Positions 42,587-51,959 are shown, numbered from the stretch's first letter. The stretch: 64,000 bases of DNA from Spirosoma oryzicola (GCF_021233055.1 NZ_CP089538.1:1593501-1657500), one strand, 5' to 3'. The notes: generated from the sequence alone by a model not told the origin. Program-made: numbers and translations.

Positions 42587-43066
42587 ATGGAAGCTTTAAA
42601 ACAAATTGCCAACATTGCCGGTCAAAGCGGCCTTTTTCGGATTCTGAAGCCGAGCCGCAATGGTGTTATCGTTGAAACGCTGGACGACAAAAAGGCGAAA
42701 ACAATGATGGGCCCAACCGCACGGGTATCGGTGCTGAACGACATTTCGATCTACGTCGATACGCCTGACCAGTCGATCCCACTGGCTGATGTGCTGTTGG
42801 CTGTCAACGATAAATACGGCGAAACGCTGACGGTTGATCCGAAAGGATCAAACAGCGAATTAGCGGATTTCATGGCTGAGGTTGTCCCCGATTACGACCG
42901 TGACCGCGTTCGGCCCGCTGACATTAAGAAACTAATTGTTTGGTACGGAATTTTACGTCAATTCGCTCCCGAAGTGTTTGAAAAACCAGTCGGTGAATCA
43001 GCCGAGCCAGCTACTGAAGCCGCTCCCGCTGAAGCGTCGGACGCCGAAACCGAAGAAAAAGCATAA
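42587..43066 (+). CDS. DUF5606-family protein
   Basis: A 159-residue protein of the DUF5606 family, restricted to Bacteroidota as far as I know. The start MEALKQIANIAGQSGLFRIL and VIVETLDDKKAKTMMGPT are typical, as is the region DYDRDRVRPADIKKLIVWYG. The C-terminal 25 residues are Glu/Ala-rich and disordered. Cytoplasmic, function unknown. It follows engB with a 127-bp gap and ends at a terminator. Confidence 0.88.
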   Translation: MEALKQIANIAGQSGLFRILKPSRNGVIVETLDDKKAKTMMGPTARVSVLNDISIYVDTPDQSIPLADVLLAVNDKYGETLTVDPKGSNSELADFMAEVVPDYDRDRVRPADIKKLIVWYGILRQFAPEVFEKPVGESAEPATEAAPAEASDAETEEKA

Positions 43067-43098
43067 GCTATTAAAAACTCCATTTTCAGTGAGCACAG

Positions 43099-43130
43099 AA
43101 AAGCCGTCAACCATTGGTTGACGGCTTTTT
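43099..43130. terminator. bidirectional terminator between DUF5606 gene and pyk
   Basis: Stem AAAGCCGTCAACC/GGTTGACGGCTTT with a 3-nt loop, a T run on the right and an A run on the left. It serves the plus-strand DUF5606 gene and probably also minus-strand pyk. Confidence 0.88.
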
Positions 43131-43163
43131 AGTCGTTTAAGCGAAATTGCGTTGATTCACCAA

Positions 43164-44600
43164 TTAATCAACGGTGCTTAATTTAACCGTGTTCGTACGA
43201 CGGGCCTGAGTCAGCGGCATACTAAGCGTATTGATGAAAATATCGCCGGATTCCAGCTTGCCTTGACCAATCAGTGTTTGCTTGATACCTTCTACGGTCT
43301 GATCAACTGTCAACTCGAGGTTGGGCTCATACGGCATTACCTGAACACCCCAGTACAAGCCCAATGTGTTGCGCAGTTGTGGGTCGTTGGAGAAGACGAA
43401 CAAATCGGCCTTGGGGCGGTGGTGCGACAACCGTACCGCCGTGTAACCCGAGTTTGTAATACCAATGATTGCTTTAGCTTTTGTATCACGGGCTAACCGG
43501 CAGGCACTCATGACCACGTTGTCATTGATAAAGTTTTCGCCGGGGTGCTCGTTAACATACGCGTGATAGCGGTAGTAAATTTTGTCTGTATTCGCTTCGA
43601 CCTGCCGGATGGTATTCGCCATGCTCTCAACGGCCAGAATCGGGTATTTACCCGAAGCGGTTTCGGCGCTAAGCATCACCGCATCGGCTCCGTCCATTAC
43701 AGAGTTGGCAATGTCGTTGATTTCGGCGCGGGTTGGGCGGGGCGCATCAATCATGCTTTCGAGCATCTGGGTAGCAACAATGACAGGTTTACCCGCCTTG
43801 TTACACTTCTCGACCAGCATTTTCTGGATCATTGGCACTTCTTCGGCGGGTAATTCCACGCCGAGGTCACCACGGGCAACCATCAGACCGTCCGTTGCTG
43901 CGATGATCTCGTCAATATTCACGATAGCCTCTGGCTTCTCGATCTTGGCAATGACGCGGCTTGTCTTGCCCTGGGCTTTGATGTATTCTTTGATTTCGAT
44001 GATTTCGGACGCTTCACGTACAAACGAAAGCGCAATCCATTCCGCATTGTGTTCAAGACCAAATTTAAGGTCTTCCCAGTCTTTATCGGTCACGGCAGGC
44101 ATCGAAACCTTGGTGTTAGGAAGGTTAACGCCTTTTTTGGACTTCATCGGACCACCGTATACTACTTCGGTGACGACATCGGTACCTTCAGCGCCAACAA
44201 CCCGCACTTCGAGTTTGCCGTCATCCATCAGAATGCGTTCGCCTGGGTGAACATCTTTGTACATGTCCTTGTAAGGCGTACTAACACGTTCTGCGGTACC
44301 GATAATATCATCGTTGGTGAATACTAGCTTGTTGCCCGGCAGGATCATAACGCCATCTTTGCTCTCGACGTTGCCAATCCGAATTTTCGGACCTTGTAAA
44401 TCCTGCAATACGCACAGATTCAGGTTGTATTCTGCATTGATCTCGCGGATTCGGGTGAGCCGCATGAGATGGTCTTCGTGGGTACCGTGGGAGAAATTAA
44501 GCCGGAATACATTAACACCGGCTTTGGCTAATGCCAGCAATTGTTCTTTCGTTTCGGAAGCCGGGCCGATGGTGGCCACGATCTTGGTTTTCTTAGACAT
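43164..44600 (-). CDS. pyk: pyruvate kinase
   Basis: A 478-residue glycolytic enzyme: phosphoenolpyruvate + ADP to pyruvate + ATP. Visible: KIVATIGPAS, NFSHGTHEDH, LQDLQGPKIRIG, the catalytic region VIAKIEKPEAI, LMVARGDLGVELPAE (Mg site), and ATQMLESMIDAPRPTRAE. The C-terminal domain (AYVNEHPGENF onward) is full length. ATG 44600. Confidence 0.97.
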   Translation of the reverse strand: MSKKTKIVATIGPASETKEQLLALAKAGVNVFRLNFSHGTHEDHLMRLTRIREINAEYNLNLCVLQDLQGPKIRIGNVESKDGVMILPGNKLVFTNDDIIGTAERVSTPYKDMYKDVHPGERILMDDGKLEVRVVGAEGTDVVTEVVYGGPMKSKKGVNLPNTKVSMPAVTDKDWEDLKFGLEHNAEWIALSFVREASEIIEIKEYIKAQGKTSRVIAKIEKPEAIVNIDEIIAATDGLMVARGDLGVELPAEEVPMIQKMLVEKCNKAGKPVIVATQMLESMIDAPRPTRAEINDIANSVMDGADAVMLSAETASGKYPILAVESMANTIRQVEANTDKIYYRYHAYVNEHPGENFINDNVVMSACRLARDTKAKAIIGITNSGYTAVRLSHHRPKADLFVFSNDPQLRNTLGLYWGVQVMPYEPNLELTVDQTVEGIKQTLIGQGKLESGDIFINTLSMPLTQARRTNTVKLSTVD

Positions 44601-44641
44601 GAGGGACGGGAAAATTGGGCAATAAGGGCCAATAGCCGGTG

Positions 44642-44649
44642 CAAAAATA
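44642..44649 (-). promoter_or_regulatory. -7 promoter element of pyk
   Basis: TATTTTTG on the minus strand fits TAnnTTTG and lies 41 nt upstream of the pyk start. No convincing -33 TTG was seen. Confidence 0.4.
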
Positions 44650-44949
44650 ACCGGTAGGGCTTATAAACAGTTGTGTTTACCGAAATTTTACAACTTATCG
44701 CAAAACGGTTGTTTTCCACGAAGGGGCTATTCGCCGGAAAACGCTTTGGCCATTTGGTCATAGAAAGCCCGATTTGGCAGATTTTTGGGCTGAATGTCAG
44801 GATAGAATAGAATGGATCGTTCGACTGGGCGTTTATCACTAATTGCTCTTTTTTTAATCCTCTTCCTCTGTTTGCGAGTTACTTACAAAGAATGTCCGGT
44901 TTTACTGGCAAGAACAGAATACATCGTTTTAACCATTTTCTTTTTCGCT

Positions 44950-47001
44950 ATGTCTAACAAGACGGTTGACCTCGACCAACTTAGCATCAACACGATTCGG
45001 CTGCTATCGGTAGACGCTGTTCAGAAAGCCAATTCAGGCCACCCTGGTTTACCACTGGGAGCGGCTCCGATGGCGTACGTACTTTGGTCTCGTTTTTTGC
45101 GATTCAATCCGCAGGACCCGCAATGGCCCGATCGGGATCGGTTTGTTTTGTCGGCTGGACATGGTTCAGCGCTGTTATATAGCTTGCTTCATCTGTACGG
45201 CTATGATCTGACGCTCGATGATCTGAAAAGTTTTCGTCAGCTCCACTCCAAAACACCAGGCCACCCCGAATCAAACCTGACGGCAGGGGTAGAAGTAACT
45301 ACCGGACCGCTGGGGCAGGGGTTTGCCAACGGCGTAGGGATGGCTATGACCGAAGCGTTTCTGGCGGCTACGTACAATCGCGAAGGCCATACGCTGGTAG
45401 ACCATTATACGTATTCGATTGTGAGTGATGGGGATCTGATGGAAGGTATTGCTTCGGAAGCAGCGTCGCTGGCCGGGCACCTCAAGCTGGGCAAGCTGAT
45501 CTATCTCTACGACGATAACCTGATTTCGCTCGACGGACCAACGAATCTGGCGTTTACCGAAGATCGGATGGCCCGGTTCGATGCCTATGGCTGGCACACG
45601 CAGGAAGTTGCCGACGGAAACGATCTGGATGCGATTGAGGCTGCTATCCGGGCGGCTCAGGAAGAAACCGAACGTCCGTCGATTATTTCCGTCCGCACCA
45701 TTATTGGCTTTGGTAGTCCGCAGGAAGGAACCAGCAAAGTACACGGTAGCCCGCTGGGTGAAGAAAACGTGCGTAAGACAAAAGAGTTCTTCGGCTGGGA
45801 CCCCGATCAGACGTTTGTTGTGCCCGACGAAGTACGACCCCATCTGCTGGAAGCCGGAAAGCGGGGCGCTGATCTGCAAGCCGACTGGCAAACGCGCTTC
45901 GATGCGTACAAAGCGCAATTTGCGGCCGAAGCAGACCTCTTTACGGTGTCGTTTGCCGGCAAACTTCCCGAAGGATGGGATGCCGATATGCCGCAGTTCA
46001 AACCGGAAGACGGACCACTGGCTACCCGGCAGGCATCGGGTAAGGCCCTAACGGCACTAAAACAGCGGGTTCCTTATCTATTTGGTGGTTCGGCTGATCT
46101 GGCGTCTTCCAACGACATGCCAACCAAAGGTGATGTTAGTTTCCAGCCGGGTCATTACGATCAGTCGAATATCTGGTTTGGGGTGCGCGAACACGCGATG
46201 GGAGCTGCGCTCAACGGCATGGCTCAACACGGGGGTGTACATCCATACGGGGGAACCTTCTTGAATTTCTCCGATTACATGCGGGGAGCCATTCGGTTAA
46301 CGGCCCTGGCTGAGTCGTCGGCAACGTTTGTGTTTACCCACGACAGCATCGGTTTGGGTGAAGACGGACCAACGCACCAGCCCGTCGAGCAGTTTGTTTC
46401 GCTCCGTACCATCCCGAACATTATCGTTCTCCGCCCCGCCGATGCCAACGAAACGGCGGAAGCCTGGCGCGTAGCGATGATGCAACCCAAGACGCCGGTT
46501 GTTTTAATTCTGTCGCGGCAGAAGTTGCCCGTGTTGGATCAGAGCAAATATGGTTCGGCGCGTGGTCTGGAGCGGGGAGCGTACATTTTGAGCGAAGCTG
46601 AAGGTTCACCGCAATTGATTCTGATTGCGACCGGGTCCGAAGTTTCACTAGTTCTGGACGCTCAGGCCGAACTAAAGAAGATGGGCATCCAGGCGCGTGT
46701 GGTGAGTATGCCGTCGTGGGAGCTTTTCGAAAAGCAGGATCGAACCTATCAGCACGAAGTATTACCGCCTTCAATTCGGAAGCGGCTGGCCGTTGAAGTC
46801 GGTTCGCCAATCGGCTGGCACAAGTACGTTACCGACGAAGGCACCACAATCAGTATGAACCGCTTTGGTTTGTCGGGGCCTGGCGAAGAGGTAATGAGCT
46901 ACTTTGGCTTTACCGTCGAGAACGTTGTGAAGAAGGCAATGTCGGTACTGCAAGGATCGCCGGAAGGTATTGAAGAAAAAGAAGTTTTATCCCACGAGTA
47001 G
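44950..47001 (+). CDS. tkt: transketolase
   Basis: A 683-residue thiamine-diphosphate enzyme of the pentose phosphate and Calvin-type sugar rearrangements. Visible: [49 protein letters not shown], the ThDP motif [18 protein letters not shown]...YDDN, and the Pyr domain [15 protein letters not shown] with [20 protein letters not shown] 44950 ([14 protein letters not shown]) is the family start; the frame extends to 44812 with a spurious hydrophobic extension. Confidence 0.96.
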   Translation: MSNKTVDLDQLSINTIRLLSVDAVQKANSGHPGLPLGAAPMAYVLWSRFLRFNPQDPQWPDRDRFVLSAGHGSALLYSLLHLYGYDLTLDDLKSFRQLHSKTPGHPESNLTAGVEVTTGPLGQGFANGVGMAMTEAFLAATYNREGHTLVDHYTYSIVSDGDLMEGIASEAASLAGHLKLGKLIYLYDDNLISLDGPTNLAFTEDRMARFDAYGWHTQEVADGNDLDAIEAAIRAAQEETERPSIISVRTIIGFGSPQEGTSKVHGSPLGEENVRKTKEFFGWDPDQTFVVPDEVRPHLLEAGKRGADLQADWQTRFDAYKAQFAAEADLFTVSFAGKLPEGWDADMPQFKPEDGPLATRQASGKALTALKQRVPYLFGGSADLASSNDMPTKGDVSFQPGHYDQSNIWFGVREHAMGAALNGMAQHGGVHPYGGTFLNFSDYMRGAIRLTALAESSATFVFTHDSIGLGEDGPTHQPVEQFVSLRTIPNIIVLRPADANETAEAWRVAMMQPKTPVVLILSRQKLPVLDQSKYGSARGLERGAYILSEAEGSPQLILIATGSEVSLVLDAQAELKKMGIQARVVSMPSWELFEKQDRTYQHEVLPPSIRKRLAVEVGSPIGWHKYVTDEGTTISMNRFGLSGPGEEVMSYFGFTVENVVKKAMSVLQGSPEGIEEKEVLSHE

Positions 47002-47022
47002 TTGATCGCAACAGGTCACGAA

Positions 47023-47065
47023 CAGAACCGGCGAGTTTGTCTAATAGGCAAATAAGCCGGTTCTG
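47023..47065 (+). terminator. terminator-like hairpin after tkt
   Basis: Arms CAGAACCGGC (47023-47032) and GCCGGTTCTG (47056-47065) are perfectly complementary over 10 bp with a 23-nt loop. There is no T run. It lies between the convergent tkt and Rrf2 genes. Confidence 0.45.
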
Positions 47066-47091
47066 CTGTTAAAGCATTGGGGCAACCGTTA

Positions 47092-47520
47092 CTACACGAT
47101 CTGCGATTGATTCTGAACCAGTGAGCGTAGGGTTGTGCGTTCATATACAGATAAGTTGGCGTCACGAACACGCTCCATAATAGGTCGAATTGTGCAGGTT
47201 TCTTCATCTTCACAGTCATCGCAGCGGACGTAGAAATTCAGAGAGACGCAGGGCGTAGGCGCGATGGGGCCGTCGATAATCCGAACCACCTGCGCCAAAT
47301 TGACGCGTTCCGGCTCGACCCGAAGCAGGTATCCCCCGCCTTTACCTTTCTGACTTTGCAGAATACCGTGGTTGCGTAATTCCAATAGAATCGCTTCCAG
47401 GAATTTTTTGGGTATGCCTTCCTGCGCCGAAATGTAAGAGATAAGCACTGGGCCATTACCGAACTGTTCGGTGAGCACTTTGAGTGCTTTGATGGCATAT
47501 TTAGCTTTTTTTGAGATCAT
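47092..47520 (-). CDS. Rrf2-family transcriptional regulator
   Basis: A 142-residue winged-helix regulator. Visible: MISKKAKYAIKALKVLTEQF, ISAQEGIPKKFLEAILLEL, the wing QKGKGGGYLLR, and VVRIIDGPIAP. Four Cys (91, 100, 103 and 109; CVSLNFYVRCDDCEDEETC) lie where IscR/NsrR-type proteins bind an Fe-S cluster, so redox, iron or sulfur sensing is possible. No adjacent iron-sulfur or sulfate gene is in view to name its regulon. Confidence 0.92.
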   Translation of the reverse strand: MISKKAKYAIKALKVLTEQFGNGPVLISYISAQEGIPKKFLEAILLELRNHGILQSQKGKGGGYLLRVEPERVNLAQVVRIIDGPIAPTPCVSLNFYVRCDDCEDEETCTIRPIMERVRDANLSVYERTTLRSLVQNQSQIV

Positions 47521-47811
47521 TTTATCAGTACATTGATAGTAGGTGAATGGGAAATTTGAAATAATGACAATAAAATACGCAACTTCTTTCGGGTATTAAA
47601 AGAAAGTTTTCGTGAAAAGGCTTCGTTGAATCACTTTTCGCCATTACTATATGGAGAAAATGTGTTTATCAGTAAATATACTTATACAAACTGGCTTCCG
47701 TATCGCACTGTATTGATTCCGCTCTTCTTGCTTTGGCCACAAATAACGATTATTTTACTTATTATTCCTACCTGTTCTGTAGATATTATATAATTTTAAC
47801 GGAGGTATTTC

Positions 47812-48021
47812 ATGGAATTTTCTTTATCGTAAGTAATTTCAGGGAGGGCGAGGTAACCTAGTACCGTTGGGCAGGTTATTACCAATAGTACTAATGACGG
47901 TAGTACGTTACGTACCGTCAGTGAAGCCATTAAGGCAATTGGTGGAGGTAAAAAACGAAAAGATCGGGTACTAGCAGATGAATTGTCCAGAGGTTTAGTT
48001 CCAGAACAAAAAAAGGTGTAA
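47812..48021 (+). pseudogene. small gene interrupted by two TAA stops
   Basis: A strong ribosome binding site GGAGGT (47801-47806) precedes ATG 47812. The frame runs 69 codons to TAA 48019 but contains TAA at codon 7 (47830) and codon 15 (47854). Past the stops it reads like a real protein: STVGQVITNSTNDGSTLRTV, then SEAIKAIGGGKKRKDRVLAD and ELSRGLVPEQKKV. Both stops would be Gln codons after one C-to-T change each (CAA). It is probably a recently inactivated small gene; an opposite-strand frame here is less convincing. Confidence 0.5.
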
Positions 48022-48091
48022 AGCAAGCTACATCTGATTAAAGAAATCAGTTGATGCCATTGGATGCCCGCTAAAGTTTACGATGTACTAG

Positions 48092-48478
48092 CTAGCTAAC
48101 CGGGAAATCTTCTTGTGGTGAGCGAATCTCATCAAGTAGTGTGCGGAACAAAGTTAGTCCCTTTACGCGGCTGCCCGGAAGATTCTGAAGCTGTCTCACA
48201 ACTGAACTAACCCGACGCCGACTCACTGGAAGCCAGTTTCCATTTACTAATACGTCAGCCGACCGGTCACCTTTCCGGCGGATTTGTAAGATGTGGTTAG
48301 GGTTTACGGCCAGGCTTTTGCTCAAGCGAATAAAGCCGGGAAGTGTGCCAACGCACTTTTTTAGCGTAGTAGAATTTAATTCGGGGGAAGAGTCTACCAG
48401 AAATACACGGGTGTAATTCCCCCAACCCATCAAGTAGGTAATGCGGGAGGTGTTGTTGTTTAACTTGCTGAACTTCAT
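48092..48478 (-). CDS. LytTR-family stand-alone DNA-binding protein
   Basis: A 128-residue LytTR domain with little else. Visible: ITYLMGWGNYTRVFLVDSS, LPGFIRLSKSLAVNPNHIL (the RVHKSYLVN-like core), and the C-terminal LPVSRRRVSSVV. The remaining tail of about 30 residues is not conserved. No receiver or sensor domain. Two overlapping palindromes lie about 130-155 bp upstream of its start. Confidence 0.85.
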   Translation of the reverse strand: MKFSKLNNNTSRITYLMGWGNYTRVFLVDSSPELNSTTLKKCVGTLPGFIRLSKSLAVNPNHILQIRRKGDRSADVLVNGNWLPVSRRRVSSVVRQLQNLPGSRVKGLTLFRTLLDEIRSPQEDFPVS

Positions 48479-49038
48479 GTAGAGTGTATGCTGATAAGGT
48501 AACTTGTAGTTTTATATTTTACATAAGCGTAAATATAGCGGTTTCGTTGAATAAGACAAAGCCGCTTAAGAAACCGTTGAAATTTTTTGGAAAAGGAGTA
48601 AAAATACTTACTAATAGTAAGTCTATATAGACTTGAAACAAGAACAATTATTTACAATGTATTGGGCAAAGGTTACAATTACTGATAATTAATAAATTAA
48701 CGGCGCGTCAAGCTCGGCAGATTTGCGCATGAATTAGTCAGAACTGCTTACTTCATTGTGGGCTTACTGTAATATTAAGAAAAAGGGAGATCAATCGAAA
48801 AATACTAACGGTATATTATAAACGAATTAAAGCAAAGATAGGCTGGTGCCTTCATGCAGGGAAGGTAGTATTTACAGGAAATTGGCCCCGTCGCCCTCAC
48901 AGCAGCCTTTTTGGAAGATCCGATAGCGACGCTGGAACTTTCTGTAAAAATTTAGTCACTAATAACGTAACTGGATAAAACCTGGCTATCGTACTTATTT
49001 TTGGAAAACTCTCTGAATCAAGGATTACTCGGTACCCC
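48479..49038. promoter_or_regulatory. 560-bp intergenic region with overlapping palindromes
   Basis: No gene is seen. Contains the perfect palindromes ACTTACTA-A-TAGTAAGT (48606-48622) and AAGTCTATATAGACTT (48619-48634), sharing four bases, in AT-rich DNA between the divergent LytTR and channel genes. An imperfect CGGTTTC/GAAACCG pair lies near 48540-48585. These are operator-like; the binder is unknown. Confidence 0.45.
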
Positions 49039-49854
49039 ATGCAAACACGCTGGCAACGCATCCAGAATCGGTTGCACAATATAGTTTTCGAAAACGATAC
49101 GTGGGCAGGACGAGCCTTCGATATAACCTTACTGCTGCTTATCATTCTGAGTGTTATATCCGTTATTGTCGAAACTATTCCTGCTTTAGACCAGGCGTAT
49201 AGACCACTCTTTCACGTTCTTGAATGGATATTCACGGGTGTATTTACGCTTGAGTTTATCATTCGATTGCTTGCCGTCGGAAGTCCAATTCGATACGTGT
49301 TCAGCTTTTTCGGTCTGGTTGATCTTCTTGGTATCCTGCCGGCTTACTTAAGCTTGTTTTTCATCGGTTCGCAGCAACTGGTTGTAATCCGTATTCTTCG
49401 GTTACTGCGGGTTTTTCGAATTTTGAAATTACAGGAATATACCTCGGCAGCCGATGTGCTGGCGGCTTCGCTTCGGGAAAGTCGGGCCAAGATTACGGTA
49501 TTCTTCGTTGCTATTTTTACGCTGGTCATTACGCTCGGCGCGATGATGTACGTGGTAGAAGGGCACACGAATGGCTTCGAAAGTATTCCGGTCAGTATCT
49601 ATTGGGCGATTATTACCATTACGACGGTGGGCTACGGCGATATTGTTCCCTCTACTGCCGTCGGCAAGCTGATCGCTAGTCTAATCATGATGCTGGGGTA
49701 TGTGATCATTGCTGTTCCCACGGGTATTGTCGCTGTTAGTTTGACCGGTGTTGCCAATCGTCGGGAGCTCAATTCACAAGCCTGTCCCAATTGCGGTCGT
49801 CGAGAGCACGATACGGATGCGGTCCACTGCAAGTATTGCGGGGAAAAACTGTAA
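49039..49854 (+). CDS. voltage-gated potassium channel with C-terminal zinc ribbon
   Basis: A 271-residue six-helix channel. S1 starts near residue 27 (FDITLLLLIILSVISVIV). The S4 sensor is VVIRILRLLRVFRILK (115-130) with Arg every third residue. The pore is YWAIITITTVGYGDIVP with selectivity filter TVGYGD (196-201), followed by S6. The C-terminus has two CxxC knuckles (ACPNCGRRE, HCKYCGEKL), a zinc ribbon of about 25 residues in the cytoplasm that could sense metals or assemble subunits. The filter predicts K+ selectivity. Confidence 0.93.
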   Translation: MQTRWQRIQNRLHNIVFENDTWAGRAFDITLLLLIILSVISVIVETIPALDQAYRPLFHVLEWIFTGVFTLEFIIRLLAVGSPIRYVFSFFGLVDLLGILPAYLSLFFIGSQQLVVIRILRLLRVFRILKLQEYTSAADVLAASLRESRAKITVFFVAIFTLVITLGAMMYVVEGHTNGFESIPVSIYWAIITITTVGYGDIVPSTAVGKLIASLIMMLGYVIIAVPTGIVAVSLTGVANRRELNSQACPNCGRREHDTDAVHCKYCGEKL

Positions 49855-49965
49855 TACGGGTTGATGAATCGCATGTTGAACGAATGGTAATCGTTGTTAC
49901 CAAAAGCATACATGGATGAGTTTTCGGGATCAGAGTAATCTAAACGGAAAGGTTGTCAGTGGCTT

Positions 49966-49993
49966 CGCACGATTCATAGTCGTGCGTTCTTTT
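49966..49993 (+). terminator. terminator downstream of the channel gene
   Basis: CGCACGA (49966-49972), 7-nt loop TTCATAG, TCGTGCG (49980-49986), then TTCTTTT. A short but well-formed rho-independent terminator about 110 bp after the stop. Confidence 0.6.
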
Positions 49994-50139
49994 AGTAAAA
50001 CCTTTTCCAATAAGTAGATGCATCGTAGTCACCCCCTTTTCAACGTATCTGAACACCAGGCCAGCCATTCATCATGGTGTAAAATACTGATTATGAATAG
50101 GTAGCCTAGTGGTCTGATTAACCTTCAACCGATCGACAC

Positions 50140-50808
50140 ATGAAAAAGCTTTTTAAAACTACTTTGTGCCTATTCATGCTCATGAACAGTCTTTGGACGC
50201 AGGCACAAGTCCAGCTTGGTATTAAGGCGGGGGTCAATTCGTCAACGATTAACATCCCCGATATTGAGCCGGGCGTTTCGGTCAAGCCACGCATTGATTT
50301 TCAGGGAGGGGTGGTACTGGATATTCCAGTAGCCAGTTCATTCTCTATTCAGTCCGCTTTATTGGTCAGCGCGAAGGGAAGTAAAATCAAAGCCAAACTT
50401 ATTGATGGTAATACCGGCTCCACGATTAGCGATATCAATACGTCGATTAAACTGGTTTATACTGAACTGCCGGTTTTAGCGCTGTTTAAAAAGAACTTAG
50501 GTCAATCGTGCCGATTCTATGGGGGGGTAGGACCGTATGTAGGACTGGGTCTGGGCGGTAAGATCGCTTCTTCGTTCCAACCCATAGCCGAGCGAGATGT
50601 TAACTTCGGGTCAGGGGAGCCCGGAACGAACAGTTACAGGCGATTTGATTACGGGGCCAGTGCAGCAGCCGGAGTAGAGATAAACCGTCTGCTGATTGGG
50701 GTAAACTATAATTATGGCCTAGTCGATTTAGGGAGCGCAATAAATAAATCGTACAATCGCACTTTGGGCATTAGTGTCGGTTTCTGGCTAAGTAAGGCTC
50801 AATTATAG
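50140..50808 (+). CDS. outer-membrane beta-barrel protein (porin family)
   Basis: A 222-residue exported protein: signal peptide MKKLFKTTLCLFMLMNSLWTQA, then alternating strands typical of the OMP_b-brl/PorT-like family (VQLGIKAGVNSSTINIP, YTELPVLALFKKNLG, FYGGVGPYVGLGLGGK, FDYGASAAAGVEINRLLIGV, NYNYGLVDLG) and a terminal aromatic strand ending in GFWLSKAQL. Function unknown; many members are small Bacteroidota surface proteins. Confidence 0.88.
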   Translation: MKKLFKTTLCLFMLMNSLWTQAQVQLGIKAGVNSSTINIPDIEPGVSVKPRIDFQGGVVLDIPVASSFSIQSALLVSAKGSKIKAKLIDGNTGSTISDINTSIKLVYTELPVLALFKKNLGQSCRFYGGVGPYVGLGLGGKIASSFQPIAERDVNFGSGEPGTNSYRRFDYGASAAAGVEINRLLIGVNYNYGLVDLGSAINKSYNRTLGISVGFWLSKAQL

Positions 50809-50846
50809 CCAAGTCCTTAGTCGATTTTAGTAACCGCTTGTGTGCA

Positions 50847-50962
50847 TCATAGGTAAGGATTCACGGCCAACGTCCCGCCATCAATCTTCACGACAAAATA
50901 ATCAGCCAAAGGTTTCGTATTGGGGGCTTTGATGCCGTGTTCAGGTTCTATCCGATGATAGC
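50847..50962 (-). pseudogene. remnant of a gene C-terminus after the HPP gene
   Basis: On the minus strand, directly after and overlapping the HPP gene end, a frame reads EPEHGIKAPNTKPLADYFVV then KIDGGTLAVNPYL and stops at 50847. It has no start codon and a stop upstream inside the HPP gene. The peptide looks like the end of a real protein (some Rieske-type subunits end similarly), but I cannot assign it. It may be chance. Confidence 0.3.
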
Positions 50963-51555
50963 GAGTTCAACCCTTTTCTTCGCTTTACGGCTATCTTCAA
51001 CCGCGCCAAAGACCTGACTCCGTAGGAGCGTCCGGAAGGTATGTTGTTGACGATTAGAGCAGTTACAAACAGAATGGCGACTCCGGTCATCACGGGCGTT
51101 AGGGTGTAGCCGAAACCCAGGTTTATAATTTTTTCCGACCCAATGTTGGCGATCAGGGCGGTTGCGCCCGCCGGGGGATGCATCGTCTTTGTTATCTGCA
51201 TACAAACAATCGACAGCGAGACCGCCAGGGCCGATGCTAACCATACCTGATCCGGAATCAGCTTATGAATTGCTACGCCAATCAACGAAGCCAGCAGGTG
51301 ACCGCCAATCAGGTTTCGGGGCTGTGCCAAAGGACTGTTCGTTGCGCCAAACAATAGCACACAGGAGGCTCCGAAAGATCCGATTAGAAAGATACTGTCC
51401 TGCTGCGTGAAACCGGCTTGCTGCAATAAACCAATCGAAGCGATGGCGATAAACGTACCGACAAAGGTCCAAAGGTGATCGATAGGTTCTAAGATTGTCT
51501 CCCGATAAAACACGTATCGGGCAATTCGATAGTGCCTCTTTATTCGTTTTCTCAT
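50941..51555 (-). CDS. HPP-family integral membrane protein
   Basis: A 204-residue protein with four to five transmembrane helices and the HPP motif in TKTMHPPAGATALIANIG. Also typical: GSFGASCVLLFGATNSPLAQPRNLIGGH. Some family members transport nitrite in chloroplasts and cyanobacteria, but most are uncharacterised. The C-terminus (ARLKIAVKRRKG) is basic. It starts at ATG 51555. Confidence 0.92.
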   Translation of the reverse strand: MRKRIKRHYRIARYVFYRETILEPIDHLWTFVGTFIAIASIGLLQQAGFTQQDSIFLIGSFGASCVLLFGATNSPLAQPRNLIGGHLLASLIGVAIHKLIPDQVWLASALAVSLSIVCMQITKTMHPPAGATALIANIGSEKIINLGFGYTLTPVMTGVAILFVTALIVNNIPSGRSYGVRSLARLKIAVKRRKGLNSLSSDRT

Positions 51556-51727
51556 ACTTACCTAACTACATAGCAAGGCATACCGGCAGTTCCTTCGCAG
51601 GAAAGGATTAACAAAAAAGTTAGTCTGGTGCTGAGCCTACGTAATTCATCCACATCGATTAGCCTTAGGCAACAGCCCGATCCGTCAAATGGGGCGATGT
51701 GGGCGAGTTTATGGGCGTTAATAAAAT

Positions 51728-51759
51728 GAAAAAAGCACTTAGTTTTGGGCTAAGTGCTT
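51728..51759 (-). terminator. terminator of tRNA-Met/Ile2
   Basis: Minus strand AAGCACTTA, loop, TAAGTGCTT (arms 51751-51759 and 51733-51741) followed by a T run. It closely resembles the terminator of tRNA-Asn at 15943-15979. Confidence 0.85.
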
Positions 51760-51770
51760 GATTTTCAATG

Positions 51771-51844
51771 TGGGCCAGCCTGGACTCGAACCAGGGACTT
51801 ACTGATTATGAGTCAGGCACTCTAACCAACTGAGTTACAAGCCC
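51771..51844 (-). tRNA. tRNA with CAT anticodon (Met, or Ile2 if lysidine-modified)
   Basis: 74 nt. Acceptor GGGCTTG with CTGGCCC (one T-T mismatch). Anticodon arm CTGA-CTCATAA-TCAG with anticodon CAT. T arm CCTGG-TTCGAGT-CCAGG. An initiator-type anticodon stem with three G-C pairs is absent, so it is an elongator Met or an Ile2 tRNA; sequence alone does not decide. Confidence 0.93.
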
Positions 51845-51875
51845 ATTGCTGTCCAACAGCTTGGTTTCAGCAGTG

Positions 51876-51883
51876 CAAATTTA
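51876..51883 (-). promoter_or_regulatory. -7 promoter element of the CAT tRNA
   Basis: TAAATTTG on the minus strand, 31 nt upstream of the mature tRNA 5' end, fits TAnnTTTG. No -33 TTG was seen. Confidence 0.45.
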
Positions 51884-51959
51884 CGCTTTTTTCGACATAA
51901 TTTAAGCGAACACCTAATTATGCGTAAAAAAAGATGACATTCCTTTAACCCTATGGGCC

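Noticed and set aside
43582..44250. 222-codon frame antisense to pyk
   Set aside because: Lies wholly inside pyruvate kinase, Ser/Ile-rich low-complexity translation, no start signals.
44812..44949. Hydrophobic N-terminal extension of transketolase
   Set aside because: Transketolase is cytosolic and the family start matches ATG 44950; the upstream part is untranslated leader.
47796..48026. 76-codon minus-strand frame
   Set aside because: The plus strand has a strong ribosome binding site and ATG, and a more protein-like frame after the two stops, so the minus-strand frame is probably its shadow.
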